Origin: Undibacterium sp. YM2
GTDB lineage: Bacteria > Pseudomonadota > Gammaproteobacteria > Burkholderiales > Burkholderiaceae_D
Reading direction: 5' to 3'
DNA: 64,000 bases
Assembly (NCBI RefSeq): GCF_009937975.1
Contig: NZ_AP018441.1
Span: forward strand, 1,612,001 to 1,676,000
In this document: in pieces, positions 54,279-62,318 of the stretch
Position numbering within the stretch: the first letter of the stretch is position 1
How the letters are laid out: each line of letters begins with the position of its first letter
Notes under the pieces: generated by a model
The model's database searches: none
The model's input: only the letters and a program-made list of their open reading frames with translations
What the model was told of the DNA's origin: nothing
Program-made: the position numbers and the translations under genes

Positions 54279-54432
54279 AAGACCTCTCACCACAGAGGCA
54301 CAGAGACACAGAGAAAAGCAAGAGGAAACACCGATGGATAAAACATCCACACTTTGCGAAGTTTTTCTCACCAGGGTTTTCTCAATGCCCCATCTGTGAC
54401 TCAGTGTCTCTGTGGTGAAGATGTTTGGTCTT
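54279..54432. repeat. palindromic repeat A (ACCACAGAG type), tonB-exbB gap
   Basis: A 154-bp unit with imperfect inverted ends: AAGACC...TCACCACAGAGGCACAGAG on the left and its complement ...CTCTGTGGTGAAG...GGTCTT on the right. The AC(A/C)ACAGAGRCAC motif recurs at 55527 and after. It fills nearly all of the gap between the tonB stop and exbB. It is the broad 'CACAGAGGCACAGAGACACAGAG' class of intergenic repeat found in many phyla. Confidence 0.8.
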
Positions 54433-54509
54433 CAAGTTTCATATTCAAGTAATACATAAAAACAGCAGTAAGCAATACCAACCTTATTTTGTTAAAAGGA
54501 AGCACCTCA

Positions 54510-55379
54510 ATGAAAACCCGTTTCTCCGCATTCCTGGCTGCAACACTCCTGGCCTTGACAGCCGCCGTTGCCGTCGCCCCTGTTTCTGCACAGGAATCCG
54601 CCTCAGCAGCTGCCTCCGCTGCCGCTTCAGCCCCTGCTGCAGAAGCAGCCCCGGCACCAGCCGCTCCAGCAGACGCTGGCGCCCCGGCAGCACCAGCAGC
54701 CGCCAAAGAAATGGTAGAAAACCCATATGGTCTCGACGCCCTCTGGAAAACTGGTGACTTCGTTGCCAAAGGCACCCTCATCATCATGGTCATCATGTCC
54801 ATGGGCAGCTGGTACATCCTCATCACCAAAATCATTGACCAGGTCAAATTGTCCGGTCAAGCCACAGATGCCCGCTCCAAATTCTGGAAAGCAGCTTCTG
54901 TACAAGCCGGTGCCGCTTCTCTGAAAGAAGGCAGCCCATTCCGCTTCATCGCTGACTCTGGCATCAAAGCCACAGAACACCATGAAGGCGCCTTGCTCGA
55001 ACAAATCGATCTGAACACCTGGGTATCCATGTCCATCCAGCGCGCTGTTGATAAAGTCCAAAGCCGTTTGCAAGATGGCCTGGCCTTCCTGGCGACTGTG
55101 GGCTCCACAGCACCATTCGTTGGTCTGTTCGGTACCGTATGGGGTATTTACCATGCGCTGACAGCGATTGGTATGTCCGGTCAGGCATCGATCGACAAAG
55201 TAGCGGGCCCTGTTGGTGAAGCGCTCATCATGACCGCGATTGGTCTGGCTGTCGCTGTTCCTGCTGTACTGGGTTACAACTTCCTGGTCCGCCGCAACAA
55301 GAGCGCCATGGAAGAAGTCCGTGCCTTCTCCGCTGACCTGCACTCCGTAGTCCTGTCCGGCACCATGGGCAAGAAGTGA
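54510..55379 (+). CDS. exbB: ExbB/MotA/TolQ-family proton channel protein with exported N-terminal extension
   Basis: A 289-residue subunit of the ExbBD motor. Unlike short ExbB proteins it has a cleavable signal peptide (ATLLALTAAVAVAPVSA) and an Ala/Pro-rich periplasmic linker (about residues 28-66). The core holds a first helix (TLIIMVIMSMGSWYILITKI) and the conserved pair LATVGSTAPFVGLFGTVWGIYHAL and VGEALIMTAIGLAVAVPAVL. ATG 54510 is preceded by AAGGAAGC; the start at 54489 adds a leader without family support. Second gene of the tonB operon. Confidence 0.93.
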   Translation: MKTRFSAFLAATLLALTAAVAVAPVSAQESASAAASAAASAPAAEAAPAPAAPADAGAPAAPAAAKEMVENPYGLDALWKTGDFVAKGTLIIMVIMSMGSWYILITKIIDQVKLSGQATDARSKFWKAASVQAGAASLKEGSPFRFIADSGIKATEHHEGALLEQIDLNTWVSMSIQRAVDKVQSRLQDGLAFLATVGSTAPFVGLFGTVWGIYHALTAIGMSGQASIDKVAGPVGEALIMTAIGLAVAVPAVLGYNFLVRRNKSAMEEVRAFSADLHSVVLSGTMGKK

Positions 55380-55498
55380 AATACTGATGAAGCTACTGCG
55401 CGACGCGATTTTGAACCTGCGATGCTCGTCGTACCGAAGTACGACTGCGCTTCTTAACTAAAATTAGCGCCGCTCGCTACGCTTCCTCAGCATTTCAC
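55376..55498. repeat. palindromic repeat B, includes the exbB stop codon
   Basis: Imperfect terminal inverted repeats GTGAAATACTGATGAAGC (55376-55393) and GCTTCCTCAGCATTTCAC (55481-55498), 16 of 18 complementary, with a central perfect hairpin GTCGTAC-CGAA-GTACGAC (55428-55445). The left arm contains the TGA stop of exbB (55377-55379), so the element overlaps the coding end. Its family is unlike repeats A and C. Confidence 0.75.
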
Positions 55499-55526
55499 AC
55501 GGCTACTTGTAAGATTGAAAAAAACC

Positions 55527-55735
55527 AAGACCCTTAACCACAGAGGGGTAGAGACACAGAGGAAAAACATAGGGAAAATCTGGGATGACTTGCAAGTAAC
55601 TGCAAACAAGTTTCCCCTGCCTTTCTCTGTGTCTCCGTGGTGTGGCAGGGAATTCGAGGGGCATGCCACTCGCCTGCGGAACGAAGACTTCTTGCAAGAA
55701 GTCTTTCTTTTCTCTGTGTTGAGAGGTCTTAAGGG
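55527..55735. repeat. palindromic repeat C (ACCACAGAG type), exbB-exbD gap
   Basis: A second copy of the type in repeat A: AAGACCCTTAACCACAGAGG...GAGACACAGAGG (from 55527) opposed by CCTTTCTCTGTGTCTCCGTGG (55619-55639), with a further partial arm CTTTTCTCTGTGTTGAGAGGTCTTAAGGGTT ending at 55737. It carries an inner perfect 22-bp palindrome. Confidence 0.78.
55684..55705. repeat. 22-bp perfect palindrome within repeat C
   Basis: The arms AAGACTTCTTG and CAAGAAGTCTT are exact complements with no spacer. It lies about 60 bp upstream of the first exbD start. It could form a small hairpin in the mRNA or be a dimer-binding site. Confidence 0.7.
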
Positions 55736-55765
55736 TTAAAGCGTAACATCGAAAGAGAACACATT

Positions 55766-56200
55766 ATGGCAATGGCAATTGGCAATGATGGAGATGGTGA
55801 AGACGAAGTCAACAGCACCATCAACACCACCCCGCTGGTCGACGTCATGCTGGTATTGCTGATCATCTTCCTGATCACCACTCCGGTGATTACAGATACG
55901 GTCAAGCTGAAATTACCGGCAGAAACCAACGTGATTTACAAAACCAAACCGGAAAACATCACCCTGTCGGTGAACAAGGATGGTGATCTGTACTGGAACG
56001 GCAGCATGAAGCCGCTGGCAGGCACGGATGCCCTGTTTGAAAAGCTCAAGGTAGAAGCAGTCAAGATCCCGCAACCGGAGTTGCATATCAGTGGAGATCA
56101 GAATACCCGCTATGAGTTTATTGGCAAAAGTATCCTGACGGCACAGCGTGCCGGTATCGCCAAGGTCGGCTTCGTGATTGAACCGCCTCCACGGAACTAG
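55766..56200 (+). CDS. exbD: ExbD/TolR-family protein (first copy)
   Basis: A 144-residue single-pass subunit of the ExbBD motor. The N-terminal helix holds the essential Asp (TTPLVDVMLVLLIIFLITTP, Asp26), followed by a periplasmic domain (KLKLPAETNVIYKTKPENIT; YEFIGKSILTAQRAGIAKVG). The start has a purine-rich AAAGAGAA upstream. Another exbD follows, so the complex may contain both. Confidence 0.94.
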   Translation: MAMAIGNDGDGEDEVNSTINTTPLVDVMLVLLIIFLITTPVITDTVKLKLPAETNVIYKTKPENITLSVNKDGDLYWNGSMKPLAGTDALFEKLKVEAVKIPQPELHISGDQNTRYEFIGKSILTAQRAGIAKVGFVIEPPPRN

Positions 56201-56229
56201 TTTTTTGAATGACTAAACAGGGCTGGCGA

Positions 56230-56309
56230 AAAATTGTCCTGACAAGGCGTAGCGACGAAGACAGTGCGAATAGCACGGCGAGGAGCTGCAACGCAGTCAG
56301 GGCGATTTT
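56230..56309. repeat. palindromic repeat D, between the two exbD genes
   Basis: An 80-bp unit with imperfect terminal inverted repeats AAAATTGTCCTGAC (56230-56243) and GTCAGGGCGATTTT (56296-56309). The interior (AGCGACGAAGACAGTGCGAA ... GAGGAGCTGCAACGCAGTC) is of a type widely repeated in Proteobacteria, to my recollection. It fills the spacer between the exbD copies and is distinct from repeats A, B and C. Confidence 0.72.
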
Positions 56310-56336
56310 ATCGTCGGTCCCAGCAAAGGAAGCATT

Positions 56337-56771
56337 ATGGGTATGCAAATTGGTTCCGGTGGAGCGTCAGCCGATCCGGAAGTGATGATAGAAATGAACA
56401 TGACGCCGCTGATTGACGTCATGCTGGTATTGATCATCATGTTGATTATTACCATTCCTATTCAGAATCACGCAGTGAATCTGAATATGCCGACAGGTAA
56501 CCCACCGCCACCAACCACACCGCCTGTGGTAGTGAATATCGACGTCGATTTTGATGGTACGGTGTCCTGGAATGGTACGGCAGTCGATCATGCACAGCTG
56601 GAAGCGAAGTTGGCTGAATCGGCAGCAATGCCTGCAGCAAACCAGCCAGAGATCCACCTGCGTCCGGTTGCTGTTGTACCTTACAAATCCGTGGCGTCCG
56701 TCATGGCGGCGGCACAGCGTCTTGGTGTGACCAAGATCGGTATGGTCGGGAATGAGCAGTTCCTGAAGTAA
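56337..56771 (+). CDS. exbD: ExbD/TolR-family protein (second copy)
   Basis: A second 144-residue ExbD, with essential Asp27 in NMTPLIDVMLVLIIMLIITI and a different periplasmic part rich in Pro (MPTGNPPPPTTPPVVVNIDV; YKSVASVMAAAQRLGVTKIG). It diverges clearly from the first copy, so it is not a fresh duplication. Tandem ExbD proteins occur in Xanthomonas (ExbD1/ExbD2), where the second is needed only for some functions. AAAGGAAG precedes its ATG. Confidence 0.94.
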   Translation: MGMQIGSGGASADPEVMIEMNMTPLIDVMLVLIIMLIITIPIQNHAVNLNMPTGNPPPPTTPPVVVNIDVDFDGTVSWNGTAVDHAQLEAKLAESAAMPAANQPEIHLRPVAVVPYKSVASVMAAAQRLGVTKIGMVGNEQFLK

Positions 56772-56782
56772 AAATGGTCTCA

Positions 56783-56815
56783 GCAAGCGCTAATACAAGT
56801 TGCTATGGCGCTTGC
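56783..56815 (+). terminator. hairpin after the second exbD
   Basis: GCAAGCGC (56783-56790) pairs perfectly with GCGCTTGC (56808-56815) around 17 nt. No T tract follows, so it is a weak or Rho-linked terminator, or simply an RNA stabiliser. Confidence 0.4.
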
Positions 56816-56901
56816 AGTGGAGAGGTCGGTTAGCAAGCCTGTTTCATTGTGCTGGACGGCAATAGTGTTGCGGGAATAAAGTAGGCAAAATTAAATTTAA
56901 C

Positions 56902-56950
56902 GATACCACTTAAATACCTATTGACATCCACTAGTAAAAAAACTTACAGT
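56902..56950 (+). promoter_or_regulatory. nag operon promoter with GntR-type candidate operator
   Basis: GATACCACTTAAATACCTA (56902-56920) followed by a perfect TTGACA (56921-56926) and TTACAG (17-bp spacer) or TACAGT (18-bp spacer) at about 56945. It is the third instance of the shared motif and directs the kinase-nagR-nagA-deaminase operon. The leader is about 115 nt. Confidence 0.85.
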
Positions 56951-57008
56951 GAGGCTTAAAATAGTAGCAGAAGTACAGATTCTGATTTGGTCAGATAACT
57001 TATTGCAC

Positions 57009-57068
57009 CATTTTTATTATCGTTCTTATCGTCGTTTTTATCACCATTCTTATCACCATTTAATTATC
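57009..57068 (+). repeat. five 12-nt tandem repeats directly before the kinase start
   Basis: Units of 12 nt with the form C(A/G)TT(C/T)TTATC(A/G)(T/C) fill positions 57009-57068: CATTTTTATTAT, CGTTCTTATCGT, CGTTTTTATCAC, CATTCTTATCAC, CATTTAATTATC. The ATG follows one base later. No purine-rich ribosome-binding site is present in this pyrimidine-rich run. Confidence 0.85.
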
Positions 57069-57069
57069 A

Positions 57070-58014
57070 ATGAACAAACAGGCAGAACATCTTTCTACAG
57101 TTGATTCATCAGGTACTGCGGGGCAGTCCTCAGCAAAACCTGCTTGTTCTTATTTTATTGGTGCTGATGGTGGTGGTACTGGCACACGAGTGGTGTTGGC
57201 TGATGCCAGTGGCAAAGAACTTGGCCGTGGCAGTGCCGGTCCTTCTGGCCTCGCACATGGCCGGGATAAAGCCTGGCAATCCATCCTGCTGGCGACCCAG
57301 CAAGCGTTTGCAGCGGCGAATCTGGATGTGCCGGCACTGACCGATATCGCAGTCGGTTGCGGCCTGGCTGGTGTTCATAATATTCATTGGGCCAGGGAGT
57401 TTGTTGCGCTCAATCCTGGCTTTGGCGCGGTCTGTGCAGAAACCGATGGCTATACCACTTTGCTGGGCGCACTTGATGGCAAGCCTGGTTCTATCATCGC
57501 CTTGGGAACTGGCAGCGTTGGTGAAGTTTTGTTACCTGATGGTCAGCGTCGTGAAGTCGGTGGTTGGGGCTTCCCGGTCAGTGATGAGGCCAGTGGTGCC
57601 TGGCTGGGTATGCGCGCCGTCAATCATTTGCAGCGTGTGCTTGATGGCCGCGCTGCCAGCAATCCATTTGCCAGCGCTGTGCTGACACATTGCGGTGGCG
57701 ACAAAGATGCCGTCTTCGCCTGGCTTGCCCTGGCCAATCAAACCCGCTATGCCGAACTGGCACCCCTGGTGATACGTTTTGCGCCCGAGGTAGAGGTCGC
57801 CCGTGCGATCATGCTCGAAGCAGGTAAAGAAGTCGCCATCATGGCACAGTCCCTGGACCCGGAATCTGCATTGCCGATTGCTCTATGTGGTGGTCTGGCA
57901 GCGCCGGTAGCCAGCTATTTGCCAGCAGATTTAAAAGCAAGAATACAAATGCCCAAGGCTGATTCAGCAGTTGGGGCTTTGATCCTGATACAACAGCATT
58001 TGCAAGCCCAATAA
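57070..58014 (+). CDS. nagK: BadF/BadG-family N-acetylglucosamine kinase
   Basis: A 314-residue ATPase-fold sugar kinase that makes GlcNAc-6-phosphate from imported GlcNAc. Phosphate and adenosine motifs are present: FIGADGGGTGTRVVLADASG, SIIALGTGSVGEVLL, GGWGFPVSDEASGAWLGMRA and ALCGGLAAPV. The BadF/BcrA-type fold is the GlcNAc-kinase form (NagK) used by many Betaproteobacteria and by eukaryotes; it is not the ROK type. About 26 unstructured residues precede the core, with no alternate start in frame. It begins the nag operon under the shared operator. Confidence 0.9.
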   Translation: MNKQAEHLSTVDSSGTAGQSSAKPACSYFIGADGGGTGTRVVLADASGKELGRGSAGPSGLAHGRDKAWQSILLATQQAFAAANLDVPALTDIAVGCGLAGVHNIHWAREFVALNPGFGAVCAETDGYTTLLGALDGKPGSIIALGTGSVGEVLLPDGQRREVGGWGFPVSDEASGAWLGMRAVNHLQRVLDGRAASNPFASAVLTHCGGDKDAVFAWLALANQTRYAELAPLVIRFAPEVEVARAIMLEAGKEVAIMAQSLDPESALPIALCGGLAAPVASYLPADLKARIQMPKADSAVGALILIQQHLQAQ

Positions 58015-58036
58015 ATACATAAAAAGAGAGAAAGAC

Positions 58037-58771
58037 ATGCTGGCACAATTGATAGACTTTAAACCTGACGCAGAAAGTTCTACCCCCTTGTATCTGCAAC
58101 TGGCGAACAAGCTTGCGAACGGCATACATAGCGGATTGTGGCAGCCGGACGAAGCCTTGCCTTCAGAGCGCATGCTGTCTGATACTCTGGAAATCTCACG
58201 TGTGACAGCACGCAAGGCCATAGACATGTTGTGCGAGCGTGGCATGCTGACCCGCAAACATGGCTCTGGCACTTACATCACGCCCAAGATAGAACAACCA
58301 CTGTCACGCCTGACCAACTTCAGTGAAGAATTGCGTAACCGAGGTTTTGCACCAGGCTCTCGCTGGTTGTCGCGTGAAACCGGCATTGCTTCGCCAGAAG
58401 AAATTTTGTCACTGGGGCTGTCACCCAATACCGTGGTATCGCGTTTGAAACGTCTGCGTACCGCCGACAATGTCGTCATGGCGATAGAAAGCTCGACCAT
58501 CCCGGCAATCTACATGCCGAATCCCAAACTGGTCAATGACAGCCTGTACGGTTATCTGGAATCACATAATCTGTCGCCGACACGCGCCTTGCAGCATATA
58601 CGCGCCGTCAATGCAACTGCCGAACAGGCGCGCCTGGCAGATATCAAGCAGGGCGCTGCCATGTTGTTCATCACCCGTGTTGCCTATCTCCCTAACGGTG
58701 CAGCGATAGAACTGTCGCATTCTTATTGCCGTAGTGATTACTATGACTTTGTGGCGGAGTTGTTCAGATGA
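58037..58771 (+). CDS. nagR: GntR/HutC-family transcriptional regulator of GlcNAc genes
   Basis: A 244-residue regulator. An N-terminal winged helix-turn-helix (PLYLQLANKLANGIHSGLWQ; SDTLEISRVTARKAIDMLCE) is joined to a UTRA effector-binding domain (RLTNFSEELRNRGFAPGSRW; YGYLESHNLSPTRALQHIRA). NagR/YvoA/DasR-type members answer to GlcN-6-P or GlcNAc-6-P. It lies inside the nag operon (23 bp after the kinase) and is probably autoregulated through the operator at 56902. It overlaps nagA by 4 bp. Confidence 0.93.
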   Translation: MLAQLIDFKPDAESSTPLYLQLANKLANGIHSGLWQPDEALPSERMLSDTLEISRVTARKAIDMLCERGMLTRKHGSGTYITPKIEQPLSRLTNFSEELRNRGFAPGSRWLSRETGIASPEEILSLGLSPNTVVSRLKRLRTADNVVMAIESSTIPAIYMPNPKLVNDSLYGYLESHNLSPTRALQHIRAVNATAEQARLADIKQGAAMLFITRVAYLPNGAAIELSHSYCRSDYYDFVAELFR

Positions 58772-59904
58772 GTTTGCCACAACAAGTGCAGGGACAAATA
58801 CTGACGCCCCAAGGCTGGGTGCGCGGCTCTCTGGTGTTCGATGAAAGAGTGCAGACCATCACTGTCGATGCTGCCGATGCTGATGTAGAGAATGCTGCTG
58901 ATGCAGAATCCCTGCATTACATCTTGCCCGGCTTTGTCGATTTGCATGTACACGGTGCCGGTGGCAAAGACACCATGGAAGCTGGCGACGCGGTAGAAAT
59001 CATCGCCCGCAAGCATGCTAAACATGGCACCACCAGCATGCTGGCCACCACCATGACAGCGCCGCTGTCTGATCTGGAAATGGCCTTGAAGGCGATCAGG
59101 CCATTGGTGGATAAACGCAGCAGCGGTTCTGCCCGCATATTGGGTGTGCATCTGGAAGGGCCGTATATCAATCCCGGCAAGCTCGGTGCGCAGCCAGACT
59201 TTGCTCATACAGGTTCGCTGGAACAGGTACGTCACCTCGATGCGATAGCACCGATACGCCTGATCACCGTGGCACCAGAAATGGATGGGCATTTGCAACT
59301 GGTGCGCGAACTAACAGCCATAGGCATGCAGGTGCAGATAGGTCATACCCTCGGTACTTATGAAGAGGGTAAGGCAGCGCTGGAAAATGGTGCCACCGGT
59401 TTTACCCACTTGTACAACGCCATGTCGCGCCTTGATCACCGTGCGCCTGGTATGGTGGGTGCAGCGCTGGCACATGCGCAGTTTTCTGAAATTATTCCCG
59501 ACTTGTTGCACGTTCACCCTGGCGCGATCAAAGCCGCCATGCGTGCGATTCCGCATCTGTATTGCGTTACTGATTCCACTGCCGCTTCCGGTATGCCGGA
59601 TGGGCAATACATGCTGGGCCGCCAGGTCGTGCATAAATGTCTGGGTGGCGTGCGTCTTGAAGACGGCACGCTGGCAGGCAGCACACTGACCATGGATCAA
59701 GCCTTGCGCAATCTGGTCAGCATAGGCCTGGACCTGGAAGATGCATCGAAGCGTGTTTCTACCTACGCAGCCGATTATCTGGGACTGAATGAGCGTGGCC
59801 GCCTGCAGGCTGGCAGTTACGCAGACCTGGTTGTGCTGGACCGCCAGCTCAACCTCATCGCTGTTTATGTAGAAGGAGAAAAGATTGACCTCGCAGATGC
59901 TTAA
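58768..59904 (+). CDS. nagA: N-acetylglucosamine-6-phosphate deacetylase
   Basis: A 378-residue amidohydrolase that turns GlcNAc-6-P into GlcN-6-P and acetate. Metal and substrate residues are visible: GFVDLHVHGAGGKDTMEAG (H60, H62), HLEGPYINPGKLGA (E130), QIGHTLGTYEEG (H193), FTHLYNAMS (H214) and the catalytic Asp in VTDSTAASGMPDG (D269). The ATGA overlap with nagR and the overlap of its end with the deaminase gene show tight coupling. Confidence 0.95.
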   Translation: MSLPQQVQGQILTPQGWVRGSLVFDERVQTITVDAADADVENAADAESLHYILPGFVDLHVHGAGGKDTMEAGDAVEIIARKHAKHGTTSMLATTMTAPLSDLEMALKAIRPLVDKRSSGSARILGVHLEGPYINPGKLGAQPDFAHTGSLEQVRHLDAIAPIRLITVAPEMDGHLQLVRELTAIGMQVQIGHTLGTYEEGKAALENGATGFTHLYNAMSRLDHRAPGMVGAALAHAQFSEIIPDLLHVHPGAIKAAMRAIPHLYCVTDSTAASGMPDGQYMLGRQVVHKCLGGVRLEDGTLAGSTLTMDQALRNLVSIGLDLEDASKRVSTYAADYLGLNERGRLQAGSYADLVVLDRQLNLIAVYVEGEKIDLADA

Positions 59905-60907
59905 GGAAGCCAGCTCTTCCGCTGATTTTGTAGCCGAACAACTCAAACACGAACGTGAGCGCTATGCCGAACTTGGTGCATACTTGCGCGCCAAACCACC
60001 CACATCCGTTGTTACCGTTGCCCGTGGCAGCTCAGACCATGCCGCTAATTATGCAGCCTATCTGATCATGGCCAGGGTAGGGCGTATCGTCGCCTCTCTG
60101 CCCATGTCTCTGGTGACTTTGAACAAGGCTCCACTGGCAGCCAAAGATGCGTTGGCAATTGCGATTTCACAATCTGGCCAAAGCCCTGACGTGGTCGAGC
60201 CTATTCGCTATTTCCGCGAAGGTGGCGCGACTACTGTTGCCCTCGTCAACGACGCAGCATCGCCGCTGGCACAAAGCGCAGAATGGACCATGCCATTGTA
60301 CGCAGGCCCGGAACTGAGCGTGGCTGCGACCAAGAGCTTTATCACTTCGCTGGTGGCAGGCGCACGCCTGGCAGGTCACTGGCAAAACGATGCAGAATTT
60401 TTGGCGGCGATAGAGCAATTGCCCGAATCCCTGCATGCTGCCACAAAACTTGATTGGTCACCTGCAATAGAAGTCTTGCAACCTGCATCACGCATCATGG
60501 TGGTGGGCCGTGGCATCAGCTTCCCGGTTGCGCTGGAGTCTGCACTTAAGTTCAAAGAGACTTCCGTCATCCAGGCAGAAGCCTTCAGCGGTGCAGAGAT
60601 CAAGCATGGCCCCATGGCACTGATACATGATGGTTATCCATTATTGATTTTCGCAACCCGTGGCCCTGCACAGGCTGGCCTGATTGCCCTGGCAGAAGAA
60701 ATGCGTGGCCGTGGCGCGAATGTCTTGCTGGCAGCACCAGAAGATGTCAAGGAACGTAACCTGACTTTGCCAGTTGCAGCAACGCCTGATCTCGATCCTG
60801 TGGTCGCAATACAAGCCTTCTACATGATGGCAGCAAACCTGTCGATTGCCCGTGGCCTCGACCCGGACAAGCCAAGGCACTTGAGCAAAGTCACCAAGAC
60901 AAATTAA
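59885..60907 (+). CDS. SIS-domain glucosamine-6-phosphate deaminase (NagB-II type)
   Basis: A 340-residue protein made of two SIS domains without the glutaminase half of GlmS: SVVTVARGSSDHAANYAAYL, ALAIAISQSGQSPDVVEPIRY, ATKSFITSLVAGARLAGHW, then ESALKFKETSVIQAEAFSGAEIKHGPMALI. This fits NagB-II, which isomerises and deaminates GlcN-6-P to fructose-6-P and ammonia, in place of classical NagB. Start choice: TTG 59885 has a strong AAGGAG (59873-59878) six bases before it, while ATG 59897 does not, so TTG is taken. The 20-bp overlap with nagA suggests coupling. Confidence 0.9.
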   Translation: MTSQMLKEASSSADFVAEQLKHERERYAELGAYLRAKPPTSVVTVARGSSDHAANYAAYLIMARVGRIVASLPMSLVTLNKAPLAAKDALAIAISQSGQSPDVVEPIRYFREGGATTVALVNDAASPLAQSAEWTMPLYAGPELSVAATKSFITSLVAGARLAGHWQNDAEFLAAIEQLPESLHAATKLDWSPAIEVLQPASRIMVVGRGISFPVALESALKFKETSVIQAEAFSGAEIKHGPMALIHDGYPLLIFATRGPAQAGLIALAEEMRGRGANVLLAAPEDVKERNLTLPVAATPDLDPVVAIQAFYMMAANLSIARGLDPDKPRHLSKVTKTN

Positions 60908-61028
60908 CATCGCTAAAGCAGCAGGCTATTTTTTAAAAACTTAAAAAATATATACTGCCCCCAGTATTTTTATTAATAGCAAGATTGGTATGACTAAAAT
61001 GCGAGATTGCTTAAGAATATTGGGGAGT

Positions 61029-62318
61029 ATGTGTAAAAGAGTGATTTTGGTAACGAAGTTACGCGTGTTCTTGAGTGTACTGCTATTGAGTTTTGGCTTG
61101 CACGACAATGCCTTTGCCGTCCAGAAAATTGAATTCTGGACCATGAGCCTGAAGCCAAAATTCATTCCCTATTTCCAGGAACTCGTCAAAAATTACGAAA
61201 CCCAACATCCCGGCATCAAGCTCGAATGGGTAGATTTTCCCTGGGACATTCTGCAATTAAAACTGATCACTGCGATTGCTGCCGGTACACCACCAGCACT
61301 CGTAAATCTGAGCGTGCCATGGGCAGAAGAAATGGCGCGTGATGGTTTGCTCGAACCTGTCGATGCCTTGCTGGCAGCGCCAGGTGCCACCAATGATTAC
61401 ACCGATGCCGCATTGGCCGACCTGCGTTTCAATGGCAAAGTCTACGGCTTCCCGCATTACAGCAACGTCAATGTCATTGCCTATAACCGCAAGATATTGG
61501 CAGCGGCAGGCATCTTCCAGGCACCACGCAGCATGGATGAATTGCTGACCCAGGCAGTCATGATCTCCCTCAAAACCGGCAAGCCCGGCTACGCACCAGC
61601 ACTCGGCAAAATTGATGGCTTTTTCATGCAGCAGGGGCTGGATTTGATGCGCGATGGCAAGGCAGTCTTCAATTCGCCAGCCCATGTGACCCTGGTCAAA
61701 AAATTGGCTGCCACTTACAAGGCGGGTGGTTTTTTAAAAGATAAATTATTTGCAGAAGACAATTTTCCTGCCGTGGTAGATGCCTATCTCGGTGGTCGTC
61801 TTGGCGTCATGGTCAGCGCACCCACGGCCATCAAACGCATACAGACTGATGCACCAGAAATTTATGCGCAAACCGGTATCTTTCCTGTGCCGCCGGGCCC
61901 GACGGGCATCAATGACGGTGGCTGGATGTTCCATTTCGCTATACCCAAAGGTGTGAAGAAAAAAGATATACCTGAAGTTGCCGCCTTTGCCCGTTACCTG
62001 ACCAGCGATACCAATCAACTGGCTTTTGCCAGCATGGCCGGTGTCATGCCGACGACCAAACAGGCATTGGCAAATTCCTACTTCAAGAAGATATTACCCA
62101 ATGCTGGCGCATCAGAGCAGGCGTTGGCAGTGGCGGCAAATTCCATGAATTCTGCCCGCAGTCTGTACGTCAGCGGCATTGATGATTATGATGAATTGCG
62201 CCGCTTTCTGGTCAAGGCTGTCGAAGCTGGCGTTACGGGCCGCCGTGATATACAAGAAGCGCTGGATGAGGCAGTCGCTATCTGGAACCGCAAGCTGCAA
62301 GGGGTGAAGCTGCCATGA
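61029..62318 (+). CDS. sugar ABC transporter substrate-binding protein
   Basis: A 429-residue periplasmic binding protein of the MalE-like (SBP_bac_1) family: after a signal peptide (FLSVLLLSFGLHDNAFA), QKIEFWTMSLKPKFIPYFQE, FHPGIKLEW-like core HPGIKLEWVDFPWDILQLKL, AAGTPPALVNLSVPWAEEMA and GGWMFHFAIPKG. It binds a sugar, here probably GlcNAc, chitobiose or a related sugar by context. ATG 61029 gives a normal signal peptide; ATG 60990 would add 13 residues and is the alternative. It follows the deaminase gene after an AT-rich 120-bp gap and overlaps the first permease gene by 4 bp. Confidence 0.88.
   Translation: MCKRVILVTKLRVFLSVLLLSFGLHDNAFAVQKIEFWTMSLKPKFIPYFQELVKNYETQHPGIKLEWVDFPWDILQLKLITAIAAGTPPALVNLSVPWAEEMARDGLLEPVDALLAAPGATNDYTDAALADLRFNGKVYGFPHYSNVNVIAYNRKILAAAGIFQAPRSMDELLTQAVMISLKTGKPGYAPALGKIDGFFMQQGLDLMRDGKAVFNSPAHVTLVKKLAATYKAGGFLKDKLFAEDNFPAVVDAYLGGRLGVMVSAPTAIKRIQTDAPEIYAQTGIFPVPPGPTGINDGGWMFHFAIPKGVKKKDIPEVAAFARYLTSDTNQLAFASMAGVMPTTKQALANSYFKKILPNAGASEQALAVAANSMNSARSLYVSGIDDYDELRRFLVKAVEAGVTGRRDIQEALDEAVAIWNRKLQGVKLP

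Noticed and set aside
59897..60907. ATG 59897 as the start of the SIS-domain deaminase
   Set aside because: The strong AAGGAG at 59873-59878 is correctly spaced for TTG 59885 and too far from this ATG, so TTG is preferred.
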